NCBI RefSeq assembly: GCF_000717715.1
Contig: NZ_JOAI01000017.1
Location: 62,001-126,000 of the forward strand
Source of the DNA: Streptomyces sp. NRRL B-24484
Lineage (GTDB): Bacteria; Actinomycetota; Actinomycetes; Streptomycetales; Streptomycetaceae
Direction of reading: 5' to 3'
Length of the DNA stretch: 64,000 nucleotides
Below, piece after piece: positions 24,348 to 32,558 of this stretch (positions are counted from its first letter, which is position 1; every line of letters begins with the position of its first letter). A program made the position numbers and the translations under genes. The notes under the pieces are model-generated. The model was not told the origin of the DNA. It did not search any database and saw nothing but the letters and a program-made list of their open reading frames with translations.

Positions 24348-26330
24348 ATGACGACAGTGCTCGGCACCACCGCGTCCCCCTGGCAACCCTGCGGAGAAGG
24401 GGCGTCGACCGGCGACCCGGCGGGCTGCCCGGGCGTGCGCGCCGGCTCCGGCACCCGGTGCCTGCGCCACATGGCGGACGCGGACCGCACCGCCCTTCTG
24501 GGCACCCTCGCCCCCGGCAGCAGCCTCGACCTGCGCGGCACCACGCTGGACGAGCACCTGCTGCGTGCGCTCCGCTCCGCGTGCACCGACACCGGGACGG
24601 GACGTCCCCGCTTCGGGCGGGTCGACTTCACCCGGGCGGTCTTCACCGGCGAAGCCCCGTTCGACTCGGCGGACTTCGACGACGCCGCGGTCTTCACCGC
24701 GGCGACCTTCACCGGCACCGCCCGGTTCGACGCGGCCTCCTTCGCCCGGGACGCCTGGTTCAACGAGGCCGTGTTCAGCGGCGACGCCCGGTTCAACGAG
24801 GCGACCTTCCACAGCGACGCCCGGTTCAACGCGACGGCCTTCGCCCGGGACGCCTGGTTCGACCTGGCCGTCTTCACCGGCACCGCCCGCTTCGGCGCCG
24901 CCGCGTTCGCCCGCACCGCCTGGTTCGACTCGGCCGTCTTCACCCGCACGGCCCGGTTCGACAAGGCGGCGTTCACCGGCGAGGCCTGGTTCGACACGGT
25001 CGAGTTCGTCCGCGACGCCCGGTTCGACGCGGCGCGGTTCCACGGCACCGCCCGGTTCACCGGGGCCCGCTTCACCCGTACGGCCCGCTTCGACGCGGTG
25101 GCCTTCACCGGCACCGCGCTGTTCGACGCCGCCCTCTTCACCGGAACCGCCCGGTTCGACGCGGCCGCCTTCGCCGGCACGGCCCGATTCGACCGGGCCA
25201 CCTTCGAGGGCCTGCAGCACCTGGGCCCGCTGGTCTGCGCCGGCACCGTCGGCTTCGGCAGCGCCCGCTTCACCGGGTCGCAGGTCACCGTCGAGGCGTC
25301 CGCCGCCGCCGTGACCTGCGAGCGCGCCTCCTTCGAGGGCTCGGCGGTGCTGCGCCTGCGGTACGCGACGCTGCAGCTGAGCCGCGCCACGCTGTCCGCC
25401 CCGACCGCGGTTCAGCTCTGGCCCGTGCCGTTCGACGGGCCGGACGGCGCCGCGCTCGACGAGGGTCTGCTCGCCGCGGGCGGTGCCCCGGCGGAGGTCC
25501 GGCTCGCCTCGCTGGAGGGCGTGGATGCGGCCCACCTGGTCCTCACCGACGTCGATCTGAGCCGGTGCCAGTTCACCGGCGCCTTCCACCTGGACCAGAT
25601 CCGGATCGGCTTCGGCTGCCGCTTCGCCCGCCCGCCGGCCGCCCCGCACCGTCGCGGCCCCTTCCCCGCCCGCTGGTCGCCGCGGAAGGTCCTCGCCGAG
25701 GAGCAGCACTGGCGGGCGCAGCGGGGGGGGGCGGGGGGCCGGGGGTGGCCGGCGGGGCCCCACCGGGGGACGCCCGAGCGGGAGGCGGGGCCGGAGGACC
25801 TGGCCGGGGTGTACCAGCAGCTGCGGAAGGCGTTCGAGGAGGCGAGCAACGAGCCGGACGCGGCGGACTTCTACTACGGCGAGATGGAGATGCGCCGGCA
25901 CGACCGGCGGCGGCCGGGGGCGGAGCGCCGGTTGCTGTGGCTGTACTGGCTGGCGTCCGGCTACGGGCTGCGGGCCTCCCGGGCGCTCTCCTGGCTGCTG
26001 GCGGCGATGGCGACGACCCTGCTCCTGACGGTGCTGTTCGGGCTGCCGGACGACGCGCCGGACCCGCGGACCGCCGGGACGTACGGCGGCGGCACCGTGA
26101 CGCTGGCGACGAGGACGCCGGACCCGGTGCTGTCGCTCCCCTGGTCGCGGCGGGTCACGGAGGAGCGGGCGGGGAAGGCCGCGCTGGTGGTGGTGAACTC
26201 CGTGGTGTTCCGGTCCAGCGGGCAGAACCTGACGCTGCCGGGGACGGTGGTCGAGATGGCGTCCCGGATCGGTGAGCCCGTCCTGCTCGGTCTCGCCGCG
26301 CTCGCCGTCCGCAGCCGGGTCAGGCGGTGA
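24348..26330 (+). CDS. Pentapeptide-repeat membrane protein
   Basis: A 660-residue protein. Residues about 85-320 are nearly continuous pentapeptide repeats of the A(R/W)F(D/N)xAxF type, forming a right-handed quadrilateral beta helix. Further repeats reach about residue 425. Then come a helical segment (LRKAFEEASNEPDAADFYYGEMEMRRHD), a hydrophobic segment (ASRALSWLLAAMATTLLLTV) and a second one near the C-terminus. The YYGEMEMRRHD-plus-membrane tail is a known actinobacterial architecture. A Gly/Arg-rich patch around residues 461-480 is encoded by a G-rich homopolymer stretch and looks like an insertion. Role unknown. Confidence 0.88.
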   Translation: MTTVLGTTASPWQPCGEGASTGDPAGCPGVRAGSGTRCLRHMADADRTALLGTLAPGSSLDLRGTTLDEHLLRALRSACTDTGTGRPRFGRVDFTRAVFTGEAPFDSADFDDAAVFTAATFTGTARFDAASFARDAWFNEAVFSGDARFNEATFHSDARFNATAFARDAWFDLAVFTGTARFGAAAFARTAWFDSAVFTRTARFDKAAFTGEAWFDTVEFVRDARFDAARFHGTARFTGARFTRTARFDAVAFTGTALFDAALFTGTARFDAAAFAGTARFDRATFEGLQHLGPLVCAGTVGFGSARFTGSQVTVEASAAAVTCERASFEGSAVLRLRYATLQLSRATLSAPTAVQLWPVPFDGPDGAALDEGLLAAGGAPAEVRLASLEGVDAAHLVLTDVDLSRCQFTGAFHLDQIRIGFGCRFARPPAAPHRRGPFPARWSPRKVLAEEQHWRAQRGGAGGRGWPAGPHRGTPEREAGPEDLAGVYQQLRKAFEEASNEPDAADFYYGEMEMRRHDRRRPGAERRLLWLYWLASGYGLRASRALSWLLAAMATTLLLTVLFGLPDDAPDPRTAGTYGGGTVTLATRTPDPVLSLPWSRRVTEERAGKAALVVVNSVVFRSSGQNLTLPGTVVEMASRIGEPVLLGLAALAVRSRVRR

Positions 26331-26490
26331 CCGCGGCCGGCCGGTCGCGGTGCGGCGGGCACCGCGGGCTCCCCCGGCGCGGGTCTGCCGTTCGGACGAG
26401 GCCGCGGCGGTTCGGGTACGCCTGGGGGCGGAGTGCGGATGGTCCTGCGGGTCGATGGCGGGCGGCGGGGTGCGCCGTATCGTCGGTGCC

Positions 26491-27147
26491 ATGAGCCGAA
26501 GACTGCATCTGGCCGCCTACCTGCTGGCCTTCGACACCCGCGCCCAGTCGCTGCAGGACCGTACCCGAGCGGGCTTCCTGCTCCGTGCGGCCGCTCTCGC
26601 CGAACTCGCCCACCGGGGTGCCGTCGTCGAGGACGGTGCGGGCCGGGTGGCGGTGGTCTCCGCCGACCCCGTGGGGGACGGTGTGCTGGACGCGCTGGTC
26701 ACGGAACTGGCCGGACGTCCGCGCACCTGGAAGGCGTGGATCCGACGGGACCGCGACGCCACCCTGGAGGCGGTCGAGGAGCAGCTCGCGGTGCTCGGCA
26801 TCATGACCATGGCGGACCGCAACCCGTACGGCCCGGTGGCGCCGCACCGCACGGTCACGATGGACGATCCGCGGGAGGCGCTGGACCTGCAGGTGCGGGT
26901 GGCCGAGCTCGTGCGCGGCGGCGAGCCGGTCGCCGGGGCTCCGTACGCGGATGCGGCCCTGGCGGCGCTGGCCGCCCACGGGCACCTGCGGCTGGTCCTC
27001 ACGCGCCACGACCGGAAGGCCCACGCCGACCGCATCACCGCCCTGACCGGTCGGCTCGCCGACCGTGCGCCGGGGCTGGCCAAGGCGGTGTCCGGGCTGA
27101 ACCTGACCATGATCGCCGCCCAGGGCGGGGCGGGCGGCGGCGGGTGA
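26491..27147 (+). CDS. GPP34 (GOLPH3/VPS74-like) phosphoprotein
   Basis: A 218-residue protein of the GPP34 family, named after the Golgi PI4P-binding protein GOLPH3. LHLAAYLLAFDTRAQSLQDR at the N-terminus and ADAALAALAAHGHLRLVLTR later fit. Bacterial members are common in Streptomyces, sometimes in lipid or secondary-metabolite contexts; function is unknown. ATG start with a weak ribosome binding site. Confidence 0.82.
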   Translation: MSRRLHLAAYLLAFDTRAQSLQDRTRAGFLLRAAALAELAHRGAVVEDGAGRVAVVSADPVGDGVLDALVTELAGRPRTWKAWIRRDRDATLEAVEEQLAVLGIMTMADRNPYGPVAPHRTVTMDDPREALDLQVRVAELVRGGEPVAGAPYADAALAALAAHGHLRLVLTRHDRKAHADRITALTGRLADRAPGLAKAVSGLNLTMIAAQGGAGGGG

Positions 27148-27152
27148 CGACT

Positions 27153-27177
27153 CCCCCGGGCCGGGGCGGCCCGGGGG
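27153..27177. terminator. Bidirectional terminator hairpin
   Basis: CCCCCGGGCC and GGCCCGGGGG form a perfect 10-bp stem with a 5-base loop between convergent genes. Confidence 0.7.
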
Positions 27178-27243
27178 TGCCTCGGGGGCTCCCCTTGACC
27201 GCCCTGCGGACGGCCGCGCACGGGGCCGGACGCAGGACGGGAT

Positions 27244-27281
27244 GCGGGGTGCGGGGGCGGGGTGCGGGGGCGGGGTGCGGG
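27244..27281. repeat. G-run repeat with quadruplex potential
   Basis: Alternating GCGGGGTGCG and GGGGCG units give at least five runs of four or more G in 38 bp, on the non-coding side of the copper-amine-oxidase-like gene. Confidence 0.7.
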
Positions 27282-27291
27282 CCGGACGCGG

Positions 27292-28179
27292 TCACGGGTA
27301 GCCGAACGGCTGCAGGATGGGTCCGCAGACGTGCCACTCGTCGCCGCCCTCGCTGGCGTGGTGGTCGAGGTGGGCGCACCACCAGAGCACCAGGTCCTGG
27401 CCGTCGATGCCTTCGCCGGTGGCCTGCGTCAGGATCTGGTCGTCCAGCGACGTCCCCAGCCTCCCCCGCAGGTCCTCGGCTCCGTGGTAGACGAGCACCG
27501 CCGCGTCCATGCGGCCGAACCCGTCGGCGACGCCGTCGAACGGGCCCGGGGCGATCAGGTACCCCGTCGTCCGGCCCAGCGGGTTCGACTTGTTCAGCAC
27601 CGCGTAGGTGCTCCGCGGTGTGCGCGCGACCACCGACTCGGTGCCGTACGGGAGCCAGCCGGGGCCGTAGCCCCAGTCGGTGCTGACCTGCAGGTGCTCC
27701 AGCGCGAGGTTGTTCGCGGCGCCTACGATGTCGAAGTCGAAGCGCCAGTACGCGTGGTGCCGGTGGTTGTACGGCGCCTGGAGACCGGCGCTGTACAGCT
27801 GCGGCAGGATGATTCCGTCGCTGCGGAAGATCCACCGGTTGGTCAGCCGGTAGGCGCCGATGGTGTGGTAGCTCTCGACCACGAGGAAGCGGTAGGCGGG
27901 ATTCGTCCCCTCGTAGACCTTGACCGGCCCCTGCATGTTCCCGCTGCTCAGGGCGTCCTTGTACGGGCCGGCCGGGCCGTCGTACTGGACGCGGATCATC
28001 GGCAGGCTCGCCTTGTAGAGGACCTTCTGGCCCTTGTAGCGGATGTCGGTGAAGGCGATCGCCTCACTGTCCCCGTCGACCACGTTCCACTGGAAGGTCC
28101 ACACCGGGGCCTCCGGTGGCCACTGCACCAGGCCGCCGGACGACCTGAGGGCGGTGCCGGACAACGATTGCACGGTCAT
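27292..28179 (-). CDS. Degenerate copper amine oxidase catalytic-domain protein
   Basis: A 295-residue protein that aligns by motif with the C-terminal catalytic domain of copper amine oxidases. The order is conserved: IAFTDIRYKGQKVLYKASLP, a linker, the quinone-site region, H139-R-H141 followed by WRFDFDI, and a C-terminal HLDHH followed by DEW. The copper-ligand HxH pair is therefore kept. At the topaquinone site N-Y-D/E-Y reads A-Y110-R-L, and the general-base Asp position reads Ser78 (ALSSGN). I infer copper binding without standard amine oxidation. Its start overlaps the upstream gene by 4 bp (ATGA), so the two are translationally coupled. Alignment is by eye. Confidence 0.7.
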   Translation of the reverse strand: MTVQSLSGTALRSSGGLVQWPPEAPVWTFQWNVVDGDSEAIAFTDIRYKGQKVLYKASLPMIRVQYDGPAGPYKDALSSGNMQGPVKVYEGTNPAYRFLVVESYHTIGAYRLTNRWIFRSDGIILPQLYSAGLQAPYNHRHHAYWRFDFDIVGAANNLALEHLQVSTDWGYGPGWLPYGTESVVARTPRSTYAVLNKSNPLGRTTGYLIAPGPFDGVADGFGRMDAAVLVYHGAEDLRGRLGTSLDDQILTQATGEGIDGQDLVLWWCAHLDHHASEGGDEWHVCGPILQPFGYP

Positions 28180-28838
28180 GAGGACGCCTCCTGGGGTACC
28201 CGGCCGGCCGTCACGACGTCCCGGTCGGTGAGGTCGACAACGGCGTAGGCGGTCGGCAGACGCTTGTCCCGGGGCCCGAACCTCAGGTCGACGAGCCGGT
28301 GCCCGTACCGCGGGTCACGGAAGTCGGCCTCCTCGACGATGAGGCCCATGCCGGTGTCGAGGTCGACGCCGGAGTCCGCCAGGCCGCCGGCGTCGCGGAG
28401 CAGGTCCAGGGCCTGGCTGCGTTCCGCGTCGGCCAGGGGAGGCTGGCGGTTCTCCGTCCTGACCTCCAGGACCCGTGCGGTGTCGAGGTCGACCATCACC
28501 TCGACGGTCAGGCCGTCGGTGTAGTTGTAGACGGTCACCAGCGGGTATTCGCTGTTCCGTCCGGTCGCGGCCGTTCCCACGCCCAGGACGTCGCAGCGTT
28601 TGCCGGCCGATTGCCGTCCGACCTCGTCGGAGGCGAGCGCCACCTCCACCGCACGGCGGGTGCCGTCGTCGGTGAGGTTGGATTCCGTCGGTTCGAACTC
28701 GACCGGCTTGGTGGGCACCTTCGGCAGGTACGCGTGGAAACTCTTGGTGTCGGTGAACGGCGGGTCGATGACGGGGCCCAGGTCCACCACGTCGACGCGC
28801 AGGAGTTCGGGTGGCGGGAGGCTGAAATCGTCAGGCAT
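28176..28838 (-). CDS. N-terminal-domain-like partner of the copper amine oxidase homologue
   Basis: A 220-residue protein without a signal peptide. The segments YPLVTVYNYTDGLTVEVMVD, LDTARVLEV, PLADAERSQALDLLRDAG and YGHRLVDLRFGPRDK resemble the small N2/N3 domains that precede the catalytic domain in copper amine oxidases. The stop codon overlaps the start of the catalytic-domain gene. Together the pair equals one amine oxidase split into two chains, or two proteins built from its parts. GAGGGA precedes the ATG at 28838. Confidence 0.6.
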   Translation of the reverse strand: MPDDFSLPPPELLRVDVVDLGPVIDPPFTDTKSFHAYLPKVPTKPVEFEPTESNLTDDGTRRAVEVALASDEVGRQSAGKRCDVLGVGTAATGRNSEYPLVTVYNYTDGLTVEVMVDLDTARVLEVRTENRQPPLADAERSQALDLLRDAGGLADSGVDLDTGMGLIVEEADFRDPRYGHRLVDLRFGPRDKRLPTAYAVVDLTDRDVVTAGRVPQEASS

Positions 28839-29015
28839 GGCTATCCCTCTTCACGGGCGCGCGGCCGACCGGCGCGGGCCGCGGCCCACGCCGTCTCCCG
28901 GCCGCACCTGCTCCGGAATCGACATTCTCCGAGGGCGACGCCGCCGTTTCGGCAGCGTCGGCATCACCGCGACCGACCGCGCGAACGACCGCATCGCGCA
29001 GTCCCGTCGCGGAAT

Positions 29016-29189
29016 TCAGGGCTCCGACACCTCGGTCGCGGCGTGCGCGCGGCGGGCCGGCCGCGACGGCCGGAACCGGACGGGCGAGTGCAGGCGGAGC
29101 GGACCGTCGGCCTCGTCCTGCATGCCTTCCGGGCGGCGATCGTCCCGGCGCATTCGGGCGTCCCGGCGCGCGGCTCGTTCCGTCCTCAC
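29016..29189 (-). CDS. Possible 57-residue basic protein
   Basis: GTG at 29189 is preceded by GGGAGGAGGAGA, one of the best ribosome binding sites in the window. The frame gives an Arg-rich peptide (VRTERAARRDARMRRDDRRP ... ATEVSEP). A perfect palindrome (29203-29215) lies directly upstream of the ribosome binding site. It is 177 bp upstream of the split amine-oxidase pair, on the same strand, so it could be the first gene of that operon. Function unknown. Confidence 0.4.
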   Translation of the reverse strand: MRTERAARRDARMRRDDRRPEGMQDEADGPLRLHSPVRFRPSRPARRAHAATEVSEP

Positions 29190-29202
29190 TCTCCTCCTCC
29201 CG

Positions 29203-29215
29203 TGATTGACAATCA
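29203..29215. promoter_or_regulatory. Palindrome TGATTG-A-CAATCA
   Basis: A perfect 13-bp palindrome, AT-rich in a GC-rich region, 14 bp upstream of the possible GTG start at 29189. It is an operator candidate for the minus-strand unit. Confidence 0.5.
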
Positions 29216-29552
29216 AGTTCGCCGGGAGGGCTTCCGGGCGGGCGTCGGACCGGCCGTCTCGACAGGCGTGACAGATGGTCACAATTCGGCGGTATACAGA
29301 CCGAATCCCCCGGCCTTTCCGCGCGGGAACGCACCCAGCGTGACCCGTGGCGCGCCAGGAATTCGCGGGAATCGTCGTGCCGGTCGTTCGGTTGTCGGAC
29401 ACCCGAAGGTTTCCCGTTCCACCATTCCGGGAGTGCGGATCGTTCCCGGGGTGCGGATCGGCAATAGGACAGCCGTGTCCCGCCGGGCGATCCCGACGGG
29501 AGGGCGCATCGGGGGACAGCCCTGCGCGGTGGGACGCCCAGCCGTCCGCCGG
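29216..29552. other. AT-richer interval without a recognised gene
   Basis: The base composition is relaxed (for example the stretch around 29275-29310), as expected of promoter DNA. No frame here has a convincing start and codon pattern. Confidence 0.4.
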
Positions 29553-30062
29553 TCCGCCCCGCTCGACCCGACACCGGCAAAGGACGGCGACCGTGCCGAC
29601 GGCGGCCGCGGCAAGGAACGCCGCGATGCCGAGCGCGAGGGGTGCGACGGTCGTCCCGGAACTGCTGGTGGCGACCAGCACGGTGCCGGTACGGGAGGGC
29701 GACGGTTCGGCCGCCGCGGGGATGCCGCCCGGGCGGGGGACGCGCCACCGCTCGCCGAGCCGTAGGTGAAGGACCGCTGGGCCTGCTGGATGCGGTCGAG
29801 GTGCCGTGCCCGGGGATCGGATCGCCGGACGGACCGGGCAGCTGGTAGCCGATGGCTCCACTCGCGCCGAGTCCGTAGCCGCCCGCTGCCACGGCACCCA
29901 CGGACACCCGGGCGAAGCTCCCGCCGGAGGCGACCTGGTCGGCACGCCGCTGACCGTCGTCGTCAGCGAGCCGTGGCCGACGGCCCGAGCCGGAGCTGCG
30001 CCGGGAAGCAGGGCGATCAACACGGACGGGAGAAGGACGGCGGCACCTGCGGGACGGTTCAC
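29553..30062 (-). pseudogene. Frameshifted exported membrane-anchored protein gene
   Basis: GTG at 30062 opens a clear signal peptide (AGAAVLLPSVLIALLPGAAP, cleavage near ARA). Good codon use then moves to a second frame (ADQVASGGSFARVSVG ... GLGASGAIGYQLPG), to a third (HLDRIQQAQRSFTYGSASGG) and back to the first for a C-terminal membrane helix (VAPLALGIAAFLAAAAVGTV) with a short basic tail. All three shifts go in the same direction. Joined, they give a secreted protein anchored at its C-terminus. Either a pseudogene or local sequence errors. Confidence 0.5.
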
Positions 30063-30492
30063 GATGCGCTCCGGGACGGCGGGAAGTCGAGGTGATCATC
30101 AGCCCGGGCGGCGGCGCTGCCAGCGATGCCGGCTCTCACCGTCATCCACCCTGCCGCCGCGATCCGTCGGGCGACGCACCCCGCCCGAGGTCACCTCACT
30201 CACCGTCATCGCGACCCTTCCCCGTTCGGAGTTCGCGGCCCGGCTTCCGCAGTCGGCGCGACGGGTTCCGCTCACCGCCCGCGAGACGGCACGCACCGCC
30301 GAGCGCCCGGCCGTCCGGGTTCCGCGGTACCGGCGACCGGCTCGCCGGCGCCCAGCCCGCGGCGCGACCCGCCCCCGTCGCCGACGAACCCGGGCGGCAT
30401 TCGTTGAACGCGACGGGCCTCCCGTACGTACCTCTGGACGGGGGGACGTGGAGCCGTCCGGCCCCGCGTGAGTGTTCACCGATGGAGGACAG
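30063..30492. other. Interval without a recognised gene
   Basis: Between the frameshifted gene and the small secreted protein I see only unstructured open frames rich in Arg, Pro and Ser. It presumably contains the divergent promoters. Confidence 0.4.
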
Positions 30493-30789
30493 ATGCTGCG
30501 CAGCGTGGCAACAGGACTCCTCGCCGGCCTGTTCTGCCTCGGCGGAGCGGCCACTGCCATGGCCGCTGCCAACCCGAACGGGACCGGCCCCCCGAACCAG
30601 TCCTGCCAGAGTTTCGAGACCCCCGGCACCGGCGCCGGTGCGCCGGGACACTCCGGGACCTCGCCCGGCTCGGTGTTCAACGAGCCCGGCTTCGGCAGCA
30701 CGAACGGCGGCACCGGCGGTGCCGCCTACAACGCAGCGGGCGCACCGTCCCAGTACGACGTCGCCTGCTTCCAGGTCAGTCACCACTGA
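30493..30789 (+). CDS. Small secreted conserved protein (NPNGTG...SQYDVAC type)
   Basis: A 98-residue exported protein: signal peptide MLRSVATGLLAGLFCLGGAA, cleavage near AMA-AA. The mature sequence has NPNGTGPPNQSCQSF and SVFNEPGFGSTNGG and ends in SQYDVACFQ. These elements recur in small actinobacterial secreted proteins sometimes mislabelled adenylate cyclase. Two cysteines may form a disulfide. GGAGG lies 5 bp before the ATG. Role unknown. Confidence 0.75.
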   Translation: MLRSVATGLLAGLFCLGGAATAMAAANPNGTGPPNQSCQSFETPGTGAGAPGHSGTSPGSVFNEPGFGSTNGGTGGAAYNAAGAPSQYDVACFQVSHH

Positions 30790-31206
30790 CAACCCGACCG
30801 GGGCCCGGGACACGGAGCGCATCCGCGCCCCGGACCTCGCCGGGCAGCGCACCCCGCCGGTTCCTCGGACGGGGGCTGCAGCACGGGCCGCCCGCGAAGC
30901 CCTTCGGGCACGAGACCGGCGCGGCAGGGGTTCGGCGCGGGCACCGCGCGGGCGCGGCGCGGCAGATCCCGGCGCAGCGAGAGGTGTCCGGCCGGGCACG
31001 ACGGCGATCGGCCCCGTACTCTCCTGAGCAGCCCGGGCCTGCCCGCGGCAGGCGAACCGACTTGCCTGTCCGACATGCCGATCCGACACGGCCGGCCGGG
31101 ACCCGGGCGGCTTGCCGGAGCTCTTGCGTGACCGGGGGGCCCTGCGGGATCGTCTGGCGGGGCTCCGCCCCTGGAGACCACCCGTCGAGATCCCCGTGGG
31201 AGCACC
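30790..31206. other. Interval without a recognised gene
   Basis: No convincing coding frame. A hairpin (GCCTGCC/GGCAGGC, 31037-31053) may act as a terminator for the small secreted-protein gene, although it is some 250 bp downstream. Confidence 0.4.
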
Positions 31207-31545
31207 ATGACGCGCCCGGACTCGCCCGTCGGACGGACCCGGACGGTGCTCCTGACGCTGATCACCGCGGCTTGCGCCGTGGTCGCCTGCGGGGGCGGCT
31301 TCCTCGGCTTCGTGATGGTCGTCGCCGGGGGGATGTCGGACCCGGCCCCGAACGCGACGCCCGATCAGTACGGGCCGTACTGGCCGGAGGTGCTGGCGGG
31401 CTTGGCAGCCATGGCCCTTTCGGTCGGCGGCATCGTGTGGTTCGCCGTGCTGACGGCGCGGGAGCGCCGGCGCCTCGGCCTGATCGGGCTCGGGTCCGTC
31501 GCGCTCCTCTTCGTCCTCGCCCTGCTGGCCGTCCGGTTCCACTGA
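31207..31545 (+). CDS. Small three-helix membrane protein
   Basis: A 112-residue protein with three hydrophobic segments (about residues 14-42, 60-82 and 90-108) and a short extracellular loop containing DQYGPYWPE. ATG is preceded by GGGAG. The family is not recognised. It converges on the DUF4232 lipoprotein gene with a terminator between. Confidence 0.7.
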   Translation: MTRPDSPVGRTRTVLLTLITAACAVVACGGGFLGFVMVVAGGMSDPAPNATPDQYGPYWPEVLAGLAAMALSVGGIVWFAVLTARERRRLGLIGLGSVALLFVLALLAVRFH

Positions 31546-31686
31546 CGTACCCGTTCCCCCGACCGGAGAGCTCTCCCGGCCGCTCCGACGCCCGGCGCCC
31601 GCCGGGTCCGAGGTGTGCGGGCGGCCCGCGCCCGGCACCGCTGAGCCGCACCGCTCCCCTGTCCCGCCGAAGCCCCGCCGTCCTCC

Positions 31687-31733
31687 GGAGCCCCGCCGCC
31701 CGCCGCAACCAGATGCCCGGGCGGCGGGGCTCC
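31687..31733. terminator. Strong bidirectional terminator
   Basis: GGAGCCCCGCCGCCCG and CGGGCGGCGGGGCTCC form a perfect 16-bp stem between convergent genes. A smaller hairpin (CCCGGCG/CGCCGGG) lies at 31591-31606. Confidence 0.8.
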
Positions 31734-31757
31734 CTGCGCTCCCCCGGAGTCCGGCGG

Positions 31758-32438
31758 TCATCCGGTGGGCAGGCTCCCCAGCTGCGCACGTGCCTGGTCC
31801 TTGGAGTAGAGCTGAGCGCCGAGCATGACCTGCGGCGAGCCGTTGCCGCTGACGGCGCAGAACCGCCCGTCCTTCACCGGGACGCTCAGGAGCAGCTTGT
31901 CCTCGTTGCGGGCCAGTACGAGACGGGAGCCGCTGACACAGTGGGCGTCGGAGCCGGCCGGTGCGGACGACACCCAGGTGACGGCGTGGTAGAGCGACTC
32001 GTGCCGGCCGATCACCATCGACTGCTGCCGGGTGGTGATGAACCGCAGGGATCCCAGCACACCGGTGGTGAGCTTGGTGTACGAGCCGCCCGGTCCGTCG
32101 GTCCGCACGTCGGCGGGCCCGTAGAGCTTGCACGCGAACTGCAGGTGGTTGGTGACCTGGATGAGGGCGGTGTGCCGGGAGCCGCTCTCCTGCAGCTCGA
32201 TCAGCTGGGCGGTGACGTCTGACCCCGGCCCGAGCCCTCCGCACACGGGGTCGGCCGGGACGTCCGTCAGGGTGGGCACCACGTCGGCCGGCGCCGGCGC
32301 ACCGGCCCGGGTCGCGGAGGCGGCGGCTGCGGCTGCGGCTGCGGCGGAGTCCGCCGAACCGGCATCGGGCTCGCAGGCGGTCAGCGCGAACAGCCCGAAG
32401 GCCACCGCACCAGCCACGGTCACATGACGGATCTTCAA
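31758..32438 (-). CDS. DUF4232 lipoprotein
   Basis: A 226-residue lipoprotein. The signal ends in the lipobox LTAC (GAVAFGLFALTAC), after which an Ala-rich spacer leads to the DUF4232 domain (about residues 65-220, with TALIQVTNHLQFACKLYGPA and paired cysteines). It would be anchored on the outer face of the membrane. TTG at 32438 is the best start because GGGAGAG lies 5 bp upstream and it gives a normal-length signal; upstream in-frame codons would add a non-signal extension. Function unknown. Confidence 0.8.
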   Translation of the reverse strand: MKIRHVTVAGAVAFGLFALTACEPDAGSADSAAAAAAAAASATRAGAPAPADVVPTLTDVPADPVCGGLGPGSDVTAQLIELQESGSRHTALIQVTNHLQFACKLYGPADVRTDGPGGSYTKLTTGVLGSLRFITTRQQSMVIGRHESLYHAVTWVSSAPAGSDAHCVSGSRLVLARNEDKLLLSVPVKDGRFCAVSGNGSPQVMLGAQLYSKDQARAQLGSLPTG

Positions 32439-32558
32439 AAGAACTCTCCCGAACGATGAACGGCCGCCCGCGGCGGGCAGCCCACTCACAGCACGCGACC
32501 GGAACCCGTTCGGTTCCGTTCGATCCTGACCACGGCGCACCGCCCCGGGCCGAATCCA

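Noticed and set aside
23523..26492. Long minus-strand frame opposite the pentapeptide-repeat gene
   Set aside because: Its Glu/Gly/Arg/Val pattern is simply the complement of the regular pentapeptide coding repeat.
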